DNA of 64,000 nt. Source: Aridibaculum aurantiacum (GTDB lineage: Bacteria > Bacteroidota > Bacteroidia > Chitinophagales > Chitinophagaceae). Numbering within the stretch: position 1 is the first letter of the stretch; each line of letters begins with the position of its first letter. Location: positions 1,736,001 to 1,800,000 of the forward strand of contig NZ_JAFEWC010000001.1 of NCBI RefSeq assembly GCF_017355875.1. The letters run 5' to 3'. The translations under genes were made by a program, and so were the position numbers. Below, piece by piece: positions 44,152 through 53,089 of the stretch. The notes beneath the pieces are model-generated. The model was not told the DNA's origin, did not search any database, and saw only the letters and a list, made by a program, of their open reading frames with translations.

Positions 44152-45114
44152 TTAGGCTCCTTTAAATTTCCTGATCTCTTCTGTGAGTTTAGGCACTATT
44201 TCAAAAATATCACCTACTATTCCGTAGTCAGCAGCTTTGAAGAAAGGAGCTTCGCCATCTTTATTGATAACTACGATCACTTTACTCCTGTTTACTCCTG
44301 CAAGGTGTTGAATTGCTCCGCTGATACCCAATGCCACGTAAAGATTAGGCGCAATCGCAACGCCTGTTTGTCCTACGTGCTCGTGGTGCGGTCTCCAGTG
44401 GCTATCAGCTACAGGGCGACTACAAGCAGTAGCTGCATCCAATGCCTTAGCCAGGTCTTCCAGCAAGTGCCAGTTCTCAGGTCCTTTAAGACCACGACCA
44501 CCACTTACTACACGCGTAGCTTCTGTTAATGGAACTTCGCCTGTTACTTTATCGGTAGCAGTAACTTTTATTTTAGGAGCATCTACAGCAGTATCTAGAG
44601 TGCTTACTTCTGCTGTGCCTTCGCCGGCTGCAATCTTGTAAGCATTCATATTTAGCGAAATGATTTTGATATCTGTATTAATAGCAACATTGGCAAAAGC
44701 CTTTCCGCTGAATGATACTTTTCGAACCACGAAGCCATTGCTGGTTTCAGGAAGTGCAACAGCGGCAGTTACTAATCCTGCTTTTAAGCGTACAGATAAA
44801 CGTGGTCCTACTGCGCGGCCTGTGGTGTTTTGAGAAAAGATAACTATCGTAGCTCCTGTAGATTTCACAGCTTCTGCTATTACTTTAGCATATACCTGTG
44901 CATCCACTGTATTCAAAGCTTCATTGGCTACATGGTGTACTTTCTTTACACCATATTTACCCAAAGAAGCAAGATCTTCTGATACCGTTCCAAGCACCAA
45001 AGCTTCTGCTGTAGTGCCTGTTAGTTCAGCTACTTTAGCACCATAAGAAAGTGCTTCGTAAGCTGTTTTTTTGAAATGACCATCTGCCTGGTCGGCTAAT
45101 ATAAGGACTGACAT
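44152..45114 (-). CDS. etfA: Electron transfer flavoprotein subunit alpha
   Basis: 320 residues from the ATG at 45114 (a TTG 9 bp upstream is in frame). The N-terminal domain is followed by the C-terminal FAD-binding domain. The FAD-binding domain carries the conserved VSGGRGLKGPENW, ACSRPVADSHW, QTGVAIAPNLYVALGISGAIQH and the KAADYGIVGDIFEI end. With EtfB it passes electrons from acyl-CoA and related dehydrogenases to the quinone pool. It is second in the operon, 87 bp after etfB; the spacer contains a GAATGAT/ATCATTC dyad (45161-45187). Confidence 0.95.
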   Translation of the reverse strand: MSVLILADQADGHFKKTAYEALSYGAKVAELTGTTAEALVLGTVSEDLASLGKYGVKKVHHVANEALNTVDAQVYAKVIAEAVKSTGATIVIFSQNTTGRAVGPRLSVRLKAGLVTAAVALPETSNGFVVRKVSFSGKAFANVAINTDIKIISLNMNAYKIAAGEGTAEVSTLDTAVDAPKIKVTATDKVTGEVPLTEATRVVSGGRGLKGPENWHLLEDLAKALDAATACSRPVADSHWRPHHEHVGQTGVAIAPNLYVALGISGAIQHLAGVNRSKVIVVINKDGEAPFFKAADYGIVGDIFEIVPKLTEEIRKFKGA

Positions 45115-45201
45115 AATTGGCAATTAAAGATTAATAGATCAACATTTGAAAAGATGATTAGAATGATAAAGTGATACATCATCATTCTGTGATGCTCATC
45201 A

Positions 45202-45948
45202 TCAAATAACTTTTGCTTCTTCGTGAAGTAGTCTTACCAGCTCGCCAACATTATCAGGGCTTACCAGTTTTACGCCTGCTTTAGCAGGAGGTAACTCAAA
45301 GCTGCTGATGCTTGTTAAAGCTTCTACGGCTACAGGCTCTACTACTTTTAGTGGCTTGGTACGTGCAGCCATTATACCACGCATGTTTGGAATACGTGCT
45401 TCGGCCATACCCTTAGCGCAGCTAACAACAACAGGTAACGTTACTTCGTTGGCTTCTTCACCACCTTCTATCTCTCTTTGGATAGTGGCTGTGTTGCCGT
45501 TGATCTCGAACTTGGTTGCAATAGAAACAAAAGGCAGGTCAAGCAATTCAGCCACCATACCACCAATTGCAGAATTGTTATAATCAATGGTTTCTTTACC
45601 AGTGAAAATAAGATCGTATGCACCAGCGCGTGCTACTTCAGCTATTTGGCTGGCTACATAAAAACTATCAGTAAGATCGGTGGAATTTACACGAATAGCT
45701 TCATCGCCACCCAATGCCAGTGCTTTGCGGATGATGGGTTCTGCATCTGCACCGCCTACAGTTATTAAATGCACAGTAGTTGATGGATCTTTCTCTTTTA
45801 ATTCAATGGCACGAACCAATGCGTACCATTCGTCGTATGGGTTTATGATCCACTGAACACCATTATCCTCAAATTGGGTATTGCCATTTTTGAAGGCTAT
45901 TTTTGCCGTGGTGTCCGGTGTCTTGCTGATACAAACTAAGATTTTCAT
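45202..45948 (-). CDS. etfB: Electron transfer flavoprotein subunit beta
   Basis: 248 residues, the usual EtfB length. Starts MKILVCISKTPDTTAKI and has the AMP-binding region (TVGGADAEPIIRKALALGGDEAIRV, in order) and the signature VSCAKGMAEARIPNMRGIMAA. It forms the ETF heterodimer with the downstream EtfA. A TATATTTG element (46001-46008) is the likely promoter of the operon. Confidence 0.95.
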   Translation of the reverse strand: MKILVCISKTPDTTAKIAFKNGNTQFEDNGVQWIINPYDEWYALVRAIELKEKDPSTTVHLITVGGADAEPIIRKALALGGDEAIRVNSTDLTDSFYVASQIAEVARAGAYDLIFTGKETIDYNNSAIGGMVAELLDLPFVSIATKFEINGNTATIQREIEGGEEANEVTLPVVVSCAKGMAEARIPNMRGIMAARTKPLKVVEPVAVEALTSISSFELPPAKAGVKLVSPDNVGELVRLLHEEAKVI

Positions 45949-46000
45949 GCAAACACGTTTAGGTAATAAATAAGTTGCTTATGCAACTAAAATTGTGCTA

Positions 46001-46008
46001 CAAATATA
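46001..46008 (-). promoter_or_regulatory. -7 promoter element (TATATTTG) of etfBA
   Basis: Perfect TAnnTTTG on the minus strand, 52 bases before the etfB ATG. Confidence 0.5.
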
Positions 46009-46050
46009 GTTGTCCTTTATTTTGCTCACGGTATTTACTGAAATTATTTT

Positions 46051-46362
46051 ATGGATAGGATAGAGAAGCTAACGGAATATTTACAGGCGTCGCCCAACGA
46101 TAATTTTTTGCAGCATGCGCTGGCTTTGGAATACATAAAGATTGGTGATGACACGCAGGCGCGCCAGTTGTTTGAAGAAATATTGCAAAGAGATCCTGCT
46201 TATGTAGGTTCGTATTATCACCTGGCAAAACTGCTGGAACGAATAGGAGAGACAGAGCGTGCAATAGAGTGGTATGAAAAAGGAATGGCTGCCGCTAAGG
46301 CTGCAGGCGATCAGCATGCATATAATGAATTACAGATGGCTTACGAAGATCTTACGTATTAG
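46051..46362 (+). CDS. Tetratricopeptide-repeat protein
   Basis: 103 residues made of about two and a half TPR units: NFLQHALALEYIKIGDDTQARQLFEEILQRDP, in parts, with the GxYYHLA and AIEWYEKGMAAAKAAGD patterns (A/G/Y/F/A/P at TPR positions). No signal peptide, so probably cytoplasmic and a protein-protein adaptor. Divergent from etfBA. The gap behind it is filled by an inverted-repeat element. Confidence 0.85.
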   Translation: MDRIEKLTEYLQASPNDNFLQHALALEYIKIGDDTQARQLFEEILQRDPAYVGSYYHLAKLLERIGETERAIEWYEKGMAAAKAAGDQHAYNELQMAYEDLTY

Positions 46363-46366
46363 TAGC

Positions 46367-46596
46367 GGGAACGCTGATTTATATGATGGTGATGATAGGA
46401 GATGTGAAACTTGGGAACGCAGGTTTTTATAATGGTGATGATATATGTAAAGATGAATATATTTATTCATCCTCCCTGCTCATCAAAAGCTCATTCATTA
46501 TAAAAATTCATCTCAAGCATCTGCCTAATCGTAATGATCCGTGTTCTTTATCAACTCCTCCCACAAATCTTAAATATCATCACAACCTGCGTTCCC
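46367..46596. repeat. 230-bp inverted-repeat element with internal 46-bp tandem repeat
   Basis: Ends are GGGAACGC (46367-46374) and GCGTTCCC (46589-46596). The left half is two copies of a ~46-bp unit, 46367-46412 and 46413-46458; their first 31 bases match at 26-27 positions (GGGAACGC... TGATGATA). The right end carries the same motif inverted (GGGAACGCAGGTT then TGATGATA on the minus strand). A hairpin GATGAATA-TATT-TATTCATC sits at 46452-46471. No credible ORF. It fills the whole convergent gap between the TPR and ribF genes, so it may be a REP/MITE-like element or a structured 3' UTR. Confidence 0.6.
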
Positions 46597-46604
46597 TAGT
46601 AGTA

Positions 46605-47543
46605 TCAACCCTGCAGCTTGCGTAAGCTTTCATCTTTATCCTTATGCAACTGTTGTGTCAGCTGTTCAAGGCCTTCAAACTTTACCTCATTGCGTAGGAA
46701 GTGCTTTACATACACCCTTACATGGCGTCCATAGATGTCAGCATTAAAATCAAAGAAATTTACTTCTATCACTCTTGAAGTGCCGCCAATGGTTGGTCTT
46801 ACGCCTATGCTCATCATTCCTTTTAAGAGGTCTGCATTGCCTTCTACCTTAGCTTCCACAGCATAGATGCCATCAGCAGGCAGCAATTTATCTTCCTCTT
46901 GCGGTTGCAGGTTAGCAGTCGGGTAGCCGAGTGTTCTGCCTAGTTTGTTGCCATGCACCACTTTTCCTTCAAAGAAAAAAGTATAGCCTAAGTAACGGTT
47001 TGCAGTGTCTATATCGCAGGCAGCAATTGCTTCACGTATACGTGTGCTGCTAACGGTGATGTTATTTAGAACGTGCTCCGGTATTTCTTTCAGTTTGAAA
47101 TTATAGTCAACGCACATGCGCTCCAGCAGGTGGTAGTCACCAGCTCTTCCCTTACCAAACTTGTGATCGTAACCTATGATGACGGTATGCGGGTGAAACG
47201 TATTCACCAGGAAGTTTTTTACATAATCTTCAGCAGTCTGACTCGCAAAGGCTTCATCAAAAGGAACCACCACAACATGATCAATTCCTTTACTATGTAA
47301 CAGTTCAATTTTTTCGTCGAGAGTGTTCAGCAGTTTTACCTGCTTGGCACCACCCGCCACCACAGAGCGTGGATGTGGATGAAACGTAATGATAATGGTT
47401 TCTCCACCAATGGCTTTAGCCTCTTCCTGCAATTGATTGATGATCTGCTGGTGCCCCGTGTGCACACCATCAAAAGTGCCAATGGTGATTACTGCATTTG
47501 TAAATGAAGGTAGCCGCTGAAGGTCTCGGTGTACATGAACCAT
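46605..47543 (-). CDS. ribF: Bifunctional riboflavin kinase / FAD synthetase
   Basis: 312 residues. The N-terminal FMN adenylyltransferase domain has VITIGTFDGVHTGHQQII with the nucleotidyl-transfer GxFDGVHxGH motif, and ISSTRIREAI appears as VSSTRIREAI. The C-terminal riboflavin kinase domain has GRTLGYPTANL (PTAN motif) and FFDFNADIYG. It makes FMN and FAD, which fits its place near the ETF genes, though that vicinity is probably incidental. It ends 8 bp from the inverted-repeat element. Confidence 0.95.
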   Translation of the reverse strand: MVHVHRDLQRLPSFTNAVITIGTFDGVHTGHQQIINQLQEEAKAIGGETIIITFHPHPRSVVAGGAKQVKLLNTLDEKIELLHSKGIDHVVVVPFDEAFASQTAEDYVKNFLVNTFHPHTVIIGYDHKFGKGRAGDYHLLERMCVDYNFKLKEIPEHVLNNITVSSTRIREAIAACDIDTANRYLGYTFFFEGKVVHGNKLGRTLGYPTANLQPQEEDKLLPADGIYAVEAKVEGNADLLKGMMSIGVRPTIGGTSRVIEVNFFDFNADIYGRHVRVYVKHFLRNEVKFEGLEQLTQQLHKDKDESLRKLQG

Positions 47544-47710
47544 AAGTGGCGCAAAACTAACTTGATTTTGGATTGAATAGAAGGCAGATTATAACATCTT
47601 GCTTTTTTAATTATGGCTGGCTCTAAAGGTTTTCATCCTTATACATATTGCTAAAACACTAGCATGCATGACAATGATATGCAGGCAGGAGCATCAATGG
47701 GCAATCGGGC

Positions 47711-47718
47711 TATATTTG
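47711..47718 (+). promoter_or_regulatory. -7 promoter element (TATATTTG) of purM
   Basis: Perfect TAnnTTTG 38 bases before the purM ATG at 47757. Confidence 0.5.
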
Positions 47719-47756
47719 CGCGAAATCTATAACTGCCACTCTCAAACCATACCGGA

Positions 47757-48926
47757 ATGTCTTTATATGCTCAACGCGGAGTTTCTGCACAAAAGGAAGA
47801 AGTACATGCTGCTACCAAACATCTCAACCAGGGATTGTTTCCTCATGCTTTTTGTAAAATTTATGAAGACACGCTTGGCGGCGATAAGGATTGGGTAAAC
47901 ATTATGCACGCAGATGGTGCAGGAACCAAGAGCATTCTTGCATACCTGTATTGGAAAGAAACGGGTGATACAAGTGTATGGAAAGGCATTGCACAGGATG
48001 CTGTAGTAATGAACCTTGACGACCTGCTTTGTGTAGGCGTATATGATAACTTTCTTTTCTCTTCAACCATAGACAGAAACAAGAAGCATATTCCCGGTGA
48101 AGTGTTGGAAGCAGTCATCAATGGTACACAAGAGATATTTGACTGGTTGAAACAATTCGGAGTAAATATTCATTTCCTTGGTGGTGAAACGGCTGATGTA
48201 GGAGATGTGGTAAGAACAATAGCAGTGAACGGAACACTGGCAGCCCGTTGGAAAAAAGACAGGATCATCAGCAATGAGAAGATACAGGCAGGTGATGTAA
48301 TTGTAGGATTAGCCAGTTTTGGAAAGGCAACATACGAACAGGAATATAACAGCGGTATTGGTAGTAATGGACTTACCAGTGCCCGCCACGATGTGCTTAA
48401 TAAATGGTATGCTCAAAATTATCCGAACACGTACGAGCCTTCACTAGATGAGAACGTCGTTTGTATAGGGAAACACCGCCTTACCGATATTATAGAAGTG
48501 GATGGTACATCAACCAATATTGGTAAGTTGATACTTAGTGCCACAAGAACATATGCGCCTGTAGTAAAAAATATACTTGACAAACATTTTGAGGATGTGC
48601 ATGGATTGATACACTGCAGCGGCGGTGGCCAGACCAAGTGCATGAAATACCTGCCAAAGCCTTTGCGCATTATAAAAGATAACCTGTTTGAGCCACCGGT
48701 TATTTTCAATATTATCCAAGAAGCTTCTAAAGCTGATTATAAGGAAATGTACCAGGTGTTCAACATGGGACATAGGTTAGAAGTATTCACTAATGAAGCG
48801 ACCGCTCAATCTATCATTGATATCGCTACTTCATTTGGTATAGATGCCAAAATAGTAGGAAGAGTAGAAGAAGCAGCTGAAAAAGAATTGATACTGCAGG
48901 GAGGTTTTGGTAAGTTGAGATTTTGA
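47757..48926 (+). CDS. purM: Phosphoribosylformylglycinamidine cyclo-ligase (AIR synthetase)
   Basis: 389 residues, the length of the Bacteroidota-type enzyme, longer than the ~345-residue E. coli form. MHADGAGTKSILAYLYWKETGD, MNLDDLLCVG, HFLGGETADVGDVVRTI and LIHCSGGGQTKCMKYL match the ATP-grasp-unlike PurM fold active site. It closes the imidazole ring of AIR in purine synthesis using ATP. Not clustered with other pur genes. ftsE follows 79 bp later with its own promoter. Confidence 0.93.
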   Translation: MSLYAQRGVSAQKEEVHAATKHLNQGLFPHAFCKIYEDTLGGDKDWVNIMHADGAGTKSILAYLYWKETGDTSVWKGIAQDAVVMNLDDLLCVGVYDNFLFSSTIDRNKKHIPGEVLEAVINGTQEIFDWLKQFGVNIHFLGGETADVGDVVRTIAVNGTLAARWKKDRIISNEKIQAGDVIVGLASFGKATYEQEYNSGIGSNGLTSARHDVLNKWYAQNYPNTYEPSLDENVVCIGKHRLTDIIEVDGTSTNIGKLILSATRTYAPVVKNILDKHFEDVHGLIHCSGGGQTKCMKYLPKPLRIIKDNLFEPPVIFNIIQEASKADYKEMYQVFNMGHRLEVFTNEATAQSIIDIATSFGIDAKIVGRVEEAAEKELILQGGFGKLRF

Positions 48927-48981
48927 GAACATTAACATCCTCTGCTGCAAGTTTAGTTAAGCAGAACTTAAGTGAAAACAA

Positions 48982-48989
48982 TATTTTTG
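48982..48989 (+). promoter_or_regulatory. -7 promoter element (TATTTTTG) of ftsE
   Basis: Perfect TAnnTTTG 16 bases before the ftsE ATG at 49006. Confidence 0.5.
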
Positions 48990-49005
48990 CCCACAAACAA
49001 TAGCA

Positions 49006-49695
49006 ATGGCTGAAACAATCTGTTCTTTATCGAGCGCTAATATATACCAAGGAGGCAATCTTGTTTTGGAGAATGTAAACCTGAACGTGAACCGTGGAGA
49101 GTTTGTTTACCTGGTTGGTAAAACCGGTACAGGTAAAAGTAGTTTACTAAAAACCCTTTATGGCGATCTGCCTTTGAAAGAAGGACAAGGATTTGTAGCA
49201 GGCTACGACTTAAGAAAAATGGACTGGAAGAAGGTGCCATTCCTGCGCCGTTCATTGGGTGTTGTTTTCCAGGATTTCCAATTGCTTACGGATAGAAACG
49301 TATACGAAAACCTGAAGTTTGTTTTGAAAGCTACAGGTTGGAAGGATAATAAACTGATGGATGAAAAGATCAACGATGTATTAGATAAAGTTGGTCTGAA
49401 AAGTAAAGGCTTCAAAATGCCTTTTGAAATGAGTGGTGGTGAGCAGCAGAGGGTAGATATTGCCCGTGCTTTATTGAATTCGCCTAAATTAATACTTGCC
49501 GACGAGCCTACAGGTAATCTTGATCCAGAAACGAGTGATGAGATCATGCAATTGCTGTTTCATATTGCACGCGATTATAATACTGCCGTTATTATGGCTA
49601 CCCACGACTACATTGTTATCAATCGTTACCCTGCAAGGATGCTAAAGACGGAAAGAGGACATGTATTTGATAGCGCTACCATTGCTGCTGAATAG
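49006..49695 (+). CDS. ftsE: Cell division ATP-binding protein FtsE (ABC-type)
   Basis: 229 residues. Walker [11 protein letters not shown]-loop [17 protein letters not shown], signature [15 protein letters not shown], Walker [14 protein letters not shown] and switch His in MATHDY. The [11 protein letters not shown] region is characteristic of FtsE over other ABC ATPases. FtsE with membrane partner FtsX controls peptidoglycan hydrolases at the septum. No ftsX gene lies next to it in this window, as is frequent in Bacteroidota. Confidence 0.88.
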   Translation: MAETICSLSSANIYQGGNLVLENVNLNVNRGEFVYLVGKTGTGKSSLLKTLYGDLPLKEGQGFVAGYDLRKMDWKKVPFLRRSLGVVFQDFQLLTDRNVYENLKFVLKATGWKDNKLMDEKINDVLDKVGLKSKGFKMPFEMSGGEQQRVDIARALLNSPKLILADEPTGNLDPETSDEIMQLLFHIARDYNTAVIMATHDYIVINRYPARMLKTERGHVFDSATIAAE

Positions 49696-49711
49696 GAGAG
49701 GTACTAAAGAT

Positions 49712-50833
49712 TTATTGCCATATCCATTTTACCAGTTTTTGCGCATTGGCATCATTGTCAAACATATGATCCAGTAGTTGATGACGTACCTGCAGGTCTT
49801 TTTCTGTAAAAGGCTTTTGATAATATTCCAGGATCATATGTTTCATTTCAGCGGCTGTGTTGGCTATCAAACAGGCAGCTTCTAATCCTGTTCCTTTTAC
49901 TGTACTATTGTTTACCACGCAGTGCCTGCCATTGAATAAGGCATTTATCAGTTTCAATTTAATCCCGGTGTTATTGAAGGAAGGGATAAGATGCATGTGA
50001 GCCTTCGCTATCATGTCCTGCATTTCTTCATTTCCCGGGTTAGCTACCAGGCACACATCAGTTCTTCCTTCCGTTTTCTTGTACAGGCTGTTCGATGGAT
50101 TTTTGCCGGCGATGACTAAAGGAATATCAATGTCCTGTAATATGTTAGTCAGCAGCCATTCAACTGCCTTTTCATTTTCCGCTACACTCAGGTCTCCATG
50201 ATATAAGCAATAAGTTCCTTTGCCTTCTTTGCTGTTAACTTTCCATGGTGGCAGAAACAATGGAAGAAAAGAGATCCGCTTACATCCAAGCCTGCGATAG
50301 ATCTCAGCATCCGGCTCTATCACACTCCAGAAAGTAGCTTTGCATGCAGTCTTCTTTTCATAACTGGTCAGCAGTTTACTTTCCCATTTGTAGTAGGCTT
50401 TTTTCAGCAGGTTGTTGGTGTGATCAGCCAGGTGGTTGTAATAAATGTATTCTACATTATGCAGCCTCACGAAGCACTTGCGGTTCGTGAACCTTGTATC
50501 ATGGAGCAGGTAAGTGCAGTGAATACCTTCCATCAAAATAGGATGATCATCCTGTGCAAGCCTCGCCAGTAGCTCCTCATTTTTTCTACTGCTAACTATA
50601 TAAGGTAAACTGAAAGAGAAAGCACCTGGCCCAGTAGATCGCTTGTAGTAGTGAACGGAAGCGCAATACTTATTCAATTCAGGTTGCTCGCCTCTGCCAT
50701 ATTCAAAGCAATGCAAGTGGATCTTTACACCCAGCTTATGTAGTGCAGGCAACTTGTAAAACAAGTCGAACACACCGCCATAATTCACGGGGTAAGGAAC
50801 ATTCAGACAGATGATATGTATGTGCTGATCCAA
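49712..50833 (-). CDS. Glycosyltransferase family 4-type protein
   Basis: 373 residues. GT-B type layout: N-terminal IHIICLNVPYPVNYGGVFDLFYKLPALHKLG, in parts, and a C-terminal nucleotide-sugar half containing YHGDLSVAENEKAVEWLL, VIAGKNPS and HLIPSFNNTGIKLKLINAL with the usual late Glu position replaced by Gly/Lys. The start is a TTG at 50833 that directly follows the TAA of the preceding gene (TAATTG), so translation is probably coupled. It acts with the neighbouring glycosyltransferase, likely on a cell-surface glycan; sugar donor unknown. Confidence 0.82.
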   Translation of the reverse strand: MDQHIHIICLNVPYPVNYGGVFDLFYKLPALHKLGVKIHLHCFEYGRGEQPELNKYCASVHYYKRSTGPGAFSFSLPYIVSSRKNEELLARLAQDDHPILMEGIHCTYLLHDTRFTNRKCFVRLHNVEYIYYNHLADHTNNLLKKAYYKWESKLLTSYEKKTACKATFWSVIEPDAEIYRRLGCKRISFLPLFLPPWKVNSKEGKGTYCLYHGDLSVAENEKAVEWLLTNILQDIDIPLVIAGKNPSNSLYKKTEGRTDVCLVANPGNEEMQDMIAKAHMHLIPSFNNTGIKLKLINALFNGRHCVVNNSTVKGTGLEAACLIANTAAEMKHMILEYYQKPFTEKDLQVRHQLLDHMFDNDANAQKLVKWIWQ

Positions 50834-51925
50834 TTAGTGGAATAGTTTCTGGTAAAATTCTATCAAGACTTTTTCTTCGGAAGACCAATTAAGTTCTAAA
50901 CGCGCCGCAAGTGCATTTTGTTGAAGACGATCATAAAGAAGCTGGTCGTTCAGCAACCTGTTGATAGCAGCAGCAATGGTTTCTTGTTTGGTATCATCTA
51001 TTAAATACGCTACTTCGTATTGATCATTGATAGCCTTATATTCCGGGTAAGCAACACATATCTGGGGTATGCCTGCCATTATATAATCGAAGAAGCGGTT
51101 GGCTAAAGAATAATATTGGTTCAGTCCTGTATTCTCAAACAACATTACAGCAGCAAATGCACGAGGTGTAATGGTTCGAAGTTCGTCAGGTGCTACATAG
51201 CCTTTCATCTCTACTTTATCTTCCAGCTTATGTTCCTTTACAAGATGCTGCGCTTGTTCAAAAAAATTTCCATTGCCACATATCACCAGCCTTGCAGGCA
51301 CCTCTTTCATGGCAGGAATAAGTGTTTCAAAACTTCGTCCTTCATTAACTGCTCCCTGGTATATGATGAATGGATCACCTTTATCTGTTTGAGGTTCTAC
51401 CTGGTGGAGCCGGGGTAGGTTCCTTACCATTTTGTACTGAACACCATATCGGCTGTTTAGTTCTTCAATGATGAATTCATTAACAGTATAACCATGCGGA
51501 AAACGAGGAACAGCAAATCGCTCCACCTTTAGCCATAGCTTATGTATGGCTGGCCGCGTTACAATCTCCTTTTGTTCAGTAAAAAGTTCATGCGCATCAT
51601 ACACACGTTTTTTGCTTCTGATCTTAGAAACAAAATATACAGGCATAATGGTATCGAGGTCAATTGCGCAGATGCAGTCAGTTTTTACAAACAGCAGGTA
51701 AAAGAACAGGCGCAGGTTGTACTCTAAATACATGAGCTTGCCTTTGCTAAACCAGGATGGAAGCCTTTTTTGTTGAAAAGGCTGCTGCTTGATTGGAATG
51801 GAAGAAGCCAGCTTTCTTCCTACAAGCGTTACAGCGAATTCATTTGCCGCCAGTGATCCGCAAATGCGTTGCATGCGCTGGTCGTAGCTAAGATCGTTTG
51901 TAACGGTAAAGGTGAGGTGTTTCAA
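50834..51925 (-). CDS. Glycosyltransferase family 4-type protein
   Basis: 363 residues from a TTG at 51925 (LKHLTFTVTNDLSYDQRMQRI). The open frame reaches 51952, but there a TATATTTG promoter element overlaps the would-be start. The N-terminal half has NDLSYDQRMQRICGSLA and VTLVGRKL, and the C-terminal half has IIYQGAVNEGRSFETLI, VICGNGNF and LANRFFDYIMAGIPQICV. These are typical of GT4 enzymes of surface polysaccharide synthesis. The next glycosyltransferase starts on the base after its stop codon. Confidence 0.82.
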   Translation of the reverse strand: MKHLTFTVTNDLSYDQRMQRICGSLAANEFAVTLVGRKLASSIPIKQQPFQQKRLPSWFSKGKLMYLEYNLRLFFYLLFVKTDCICAIDLDTIMPVYFVSKIRSKKRVYDAHELFTEQKEIVTRPAIHKLWLKVERFAVPRFPHGYTVNEFIIEELNSRYGVQYKMVRNLPRLHQVEPQTDKGDPFIIYQGAVNEGRSFETLIPAMKEVPARLVICGNGNFFEQAQHLVKEHKLEDKVEMKGYVAPDELRTITPRAFAAVMLFENTGLNQYYSLANRFFDYIMAGIPQICVAYPEYKAINDQYEVAYLIDDTKQETIAAAINRLLNDQLLYDRLQQNALAARLELNWSSEEKVLIEFYQKLFH

Positions 51926-51949
51926 AAAAAGTGGCTCTTGAATTGGGCG

Positions 51950-51957
51950 CAAATATA
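51950..51957 (-). promoter_or_regulatory. -7 promoter element (TATATTTG) of the glycosyltransferase pair
   Basis: Perfect TAnnTTTG on the minus strand, 24 bases before the TTG start at 51925 and right behind the flavodoxin-like gene's stop. Confidence 0.5.
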
Positions 51958-51972
51958 AGGTTTGCAGGTCGG

Positions 51973-53055
51973 CTAATCTTTTAGCCCCTGGCGTAGTTTC
52001 TCACCCTCACCTTTCTTGGGATGCCAGGTAGCGTCATCATTCAATCCTTCATCATGTTGCTGTTGTGGCGAGGAATCTTTAGGTCCTTTTCCAATCATCA
52101 TCTGGAAGTAGCGCCAGCCTAACTTCAGATCACCGATGGTATGGTTTGGTGGAGTATAGCCGGCAGCACGATATTTTGCCGGTGGTACTTTTCCTTTTTG
52201 ACCAACAAAACTGGTAAATGCTTTCACCCAGTTGCTAAAGCTGTTCATGAAGGCATCTTCTCTTACCATGTGCTCCGCTTGCATTTCACTGTATTTCTTG
52301 CCATCACCAACGATAGCATATTGCCACAATTCATCAGGCACTTCTATGCCGCCGTACCTGCATTGCCATACAAAAGGAGCGTAAGTATTGCGAGTATCTT
52401 TGGTAAAAATCTCTTCTGCAGGATTGAAGTATTCTTTATGTCGCAGTAGCTTGGGCCGGCCATCCTCTCCAAATTCATCACCACCTTCGTCGCCATAACA
52501 AAAGAATGCTGCTGTTCTGCCTTCCAGGTGGTTAAGGCTCATTTCTTTCCATTCTTCCTTGTGCTCTAGTTCTATAGCTTTTTCCGGGTCTTTATGATCA
52601 ATAGTAGACTCAATAGGGTTGCCGCCATTCATGCACACCAGCCTGTCAAACATCAATTTGAGATTGCTGCTGGGTGCATACCAGTTTACAGGTCCAATGA
52701 TAGCCCATGCATCTGCCAGGTCCAGCCGTTGGTACAGGTCAAGATCCCACATCAGGTCGGGTTCGTCTTTGTTATTTTTTGTATAGCAGTTACATGGCCA
52801 TACACACAAAGCCATACTGGTAGATACACAAGCATTGCATGGCTGGATGCGTTGCCGTGCAAAAACATTTCCTAGGTCTTCATAATCTATTTCCCATTCC
52901 TGCGGTAGCATCTCAGCCATTTTCAGCATCAATGTTCTTGATTTGCTGTCTACGCCGGGGCAGTTGTATTGCCTGCGTTGGCTGCCGGAAATGATCAAAA
53001 CACGAAGCGGGCGACTGTTTGGATTTTCTATGGCTGCTTTATCATTAGGTATCAT
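51973..53055 (-). CDS. Flavodoxin-like NAD(P)H-dependent FMN reductase with cysteine cluster
   Basis: 360 residues. Residues ~17-170 form a flavodoxin fold: VLIISGSQRR, then phosphate-binding region, and IIGPVNWYAPSSNLKLMFDRL as in NADPH-dependent FMN reductases and iron-sulfur flavoproteins. Cysteines at 73, 76, 84, 88 and 90 (C-x2-C-x7-C-x3-C-x-C) form a cluster where some family members bind an Fe-S centre. The C-terminal ~150 residues are an extension (FVWQCRYGGIEVPDELWQY). It lies between two glycosyltransferase transcripts; a redox role is all that can be inferred. Confidence 0.8.
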   Translation of the reverse strand: MIPNDKAAIENPNSRPLRVLIISGSQRRQYNCPGVDSKSRTLMLKMAEMLPQEWEIDYEDLGNVFARQRIQPCNACVSTSMALCVWPCNCYTKNNKDEPDLMWDLDLYQRLDLADAWAIIGPVNWYAPSSNLKLMFDRLVCMNGGNPIESTIDHKDPEKAIELEHKEEWKEMSLNHLEGRTAAFFCYGDEGGDEFGEDGRPKLLRHKEYFNPAEEIFTKDTRNTYAPFVWQCRYGGIEVPDELWQYAIVGDGKKYSEMQAEHMVREDAFMNSFSNWVKAFTSFVGQKGKVPPAKYRAAGYTPPNHTIGDLKLGWRYFQMMIGKGPKDSSPQQQHDEGLNDDATWHPKKGEGEKLRQGLKD

Positions 53056-53089
53056 GAGAGGAGTTTTATGTAATAAAGCACTGCATTTT

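Noticed and set aside
46383-46625. 80-codon ORF in the TPR-ribF gap
   Set aside because: It is made of the inverted-repeat element (two tandem units and hairpin), overlaps the ribF 3' end and has no protein likeness.
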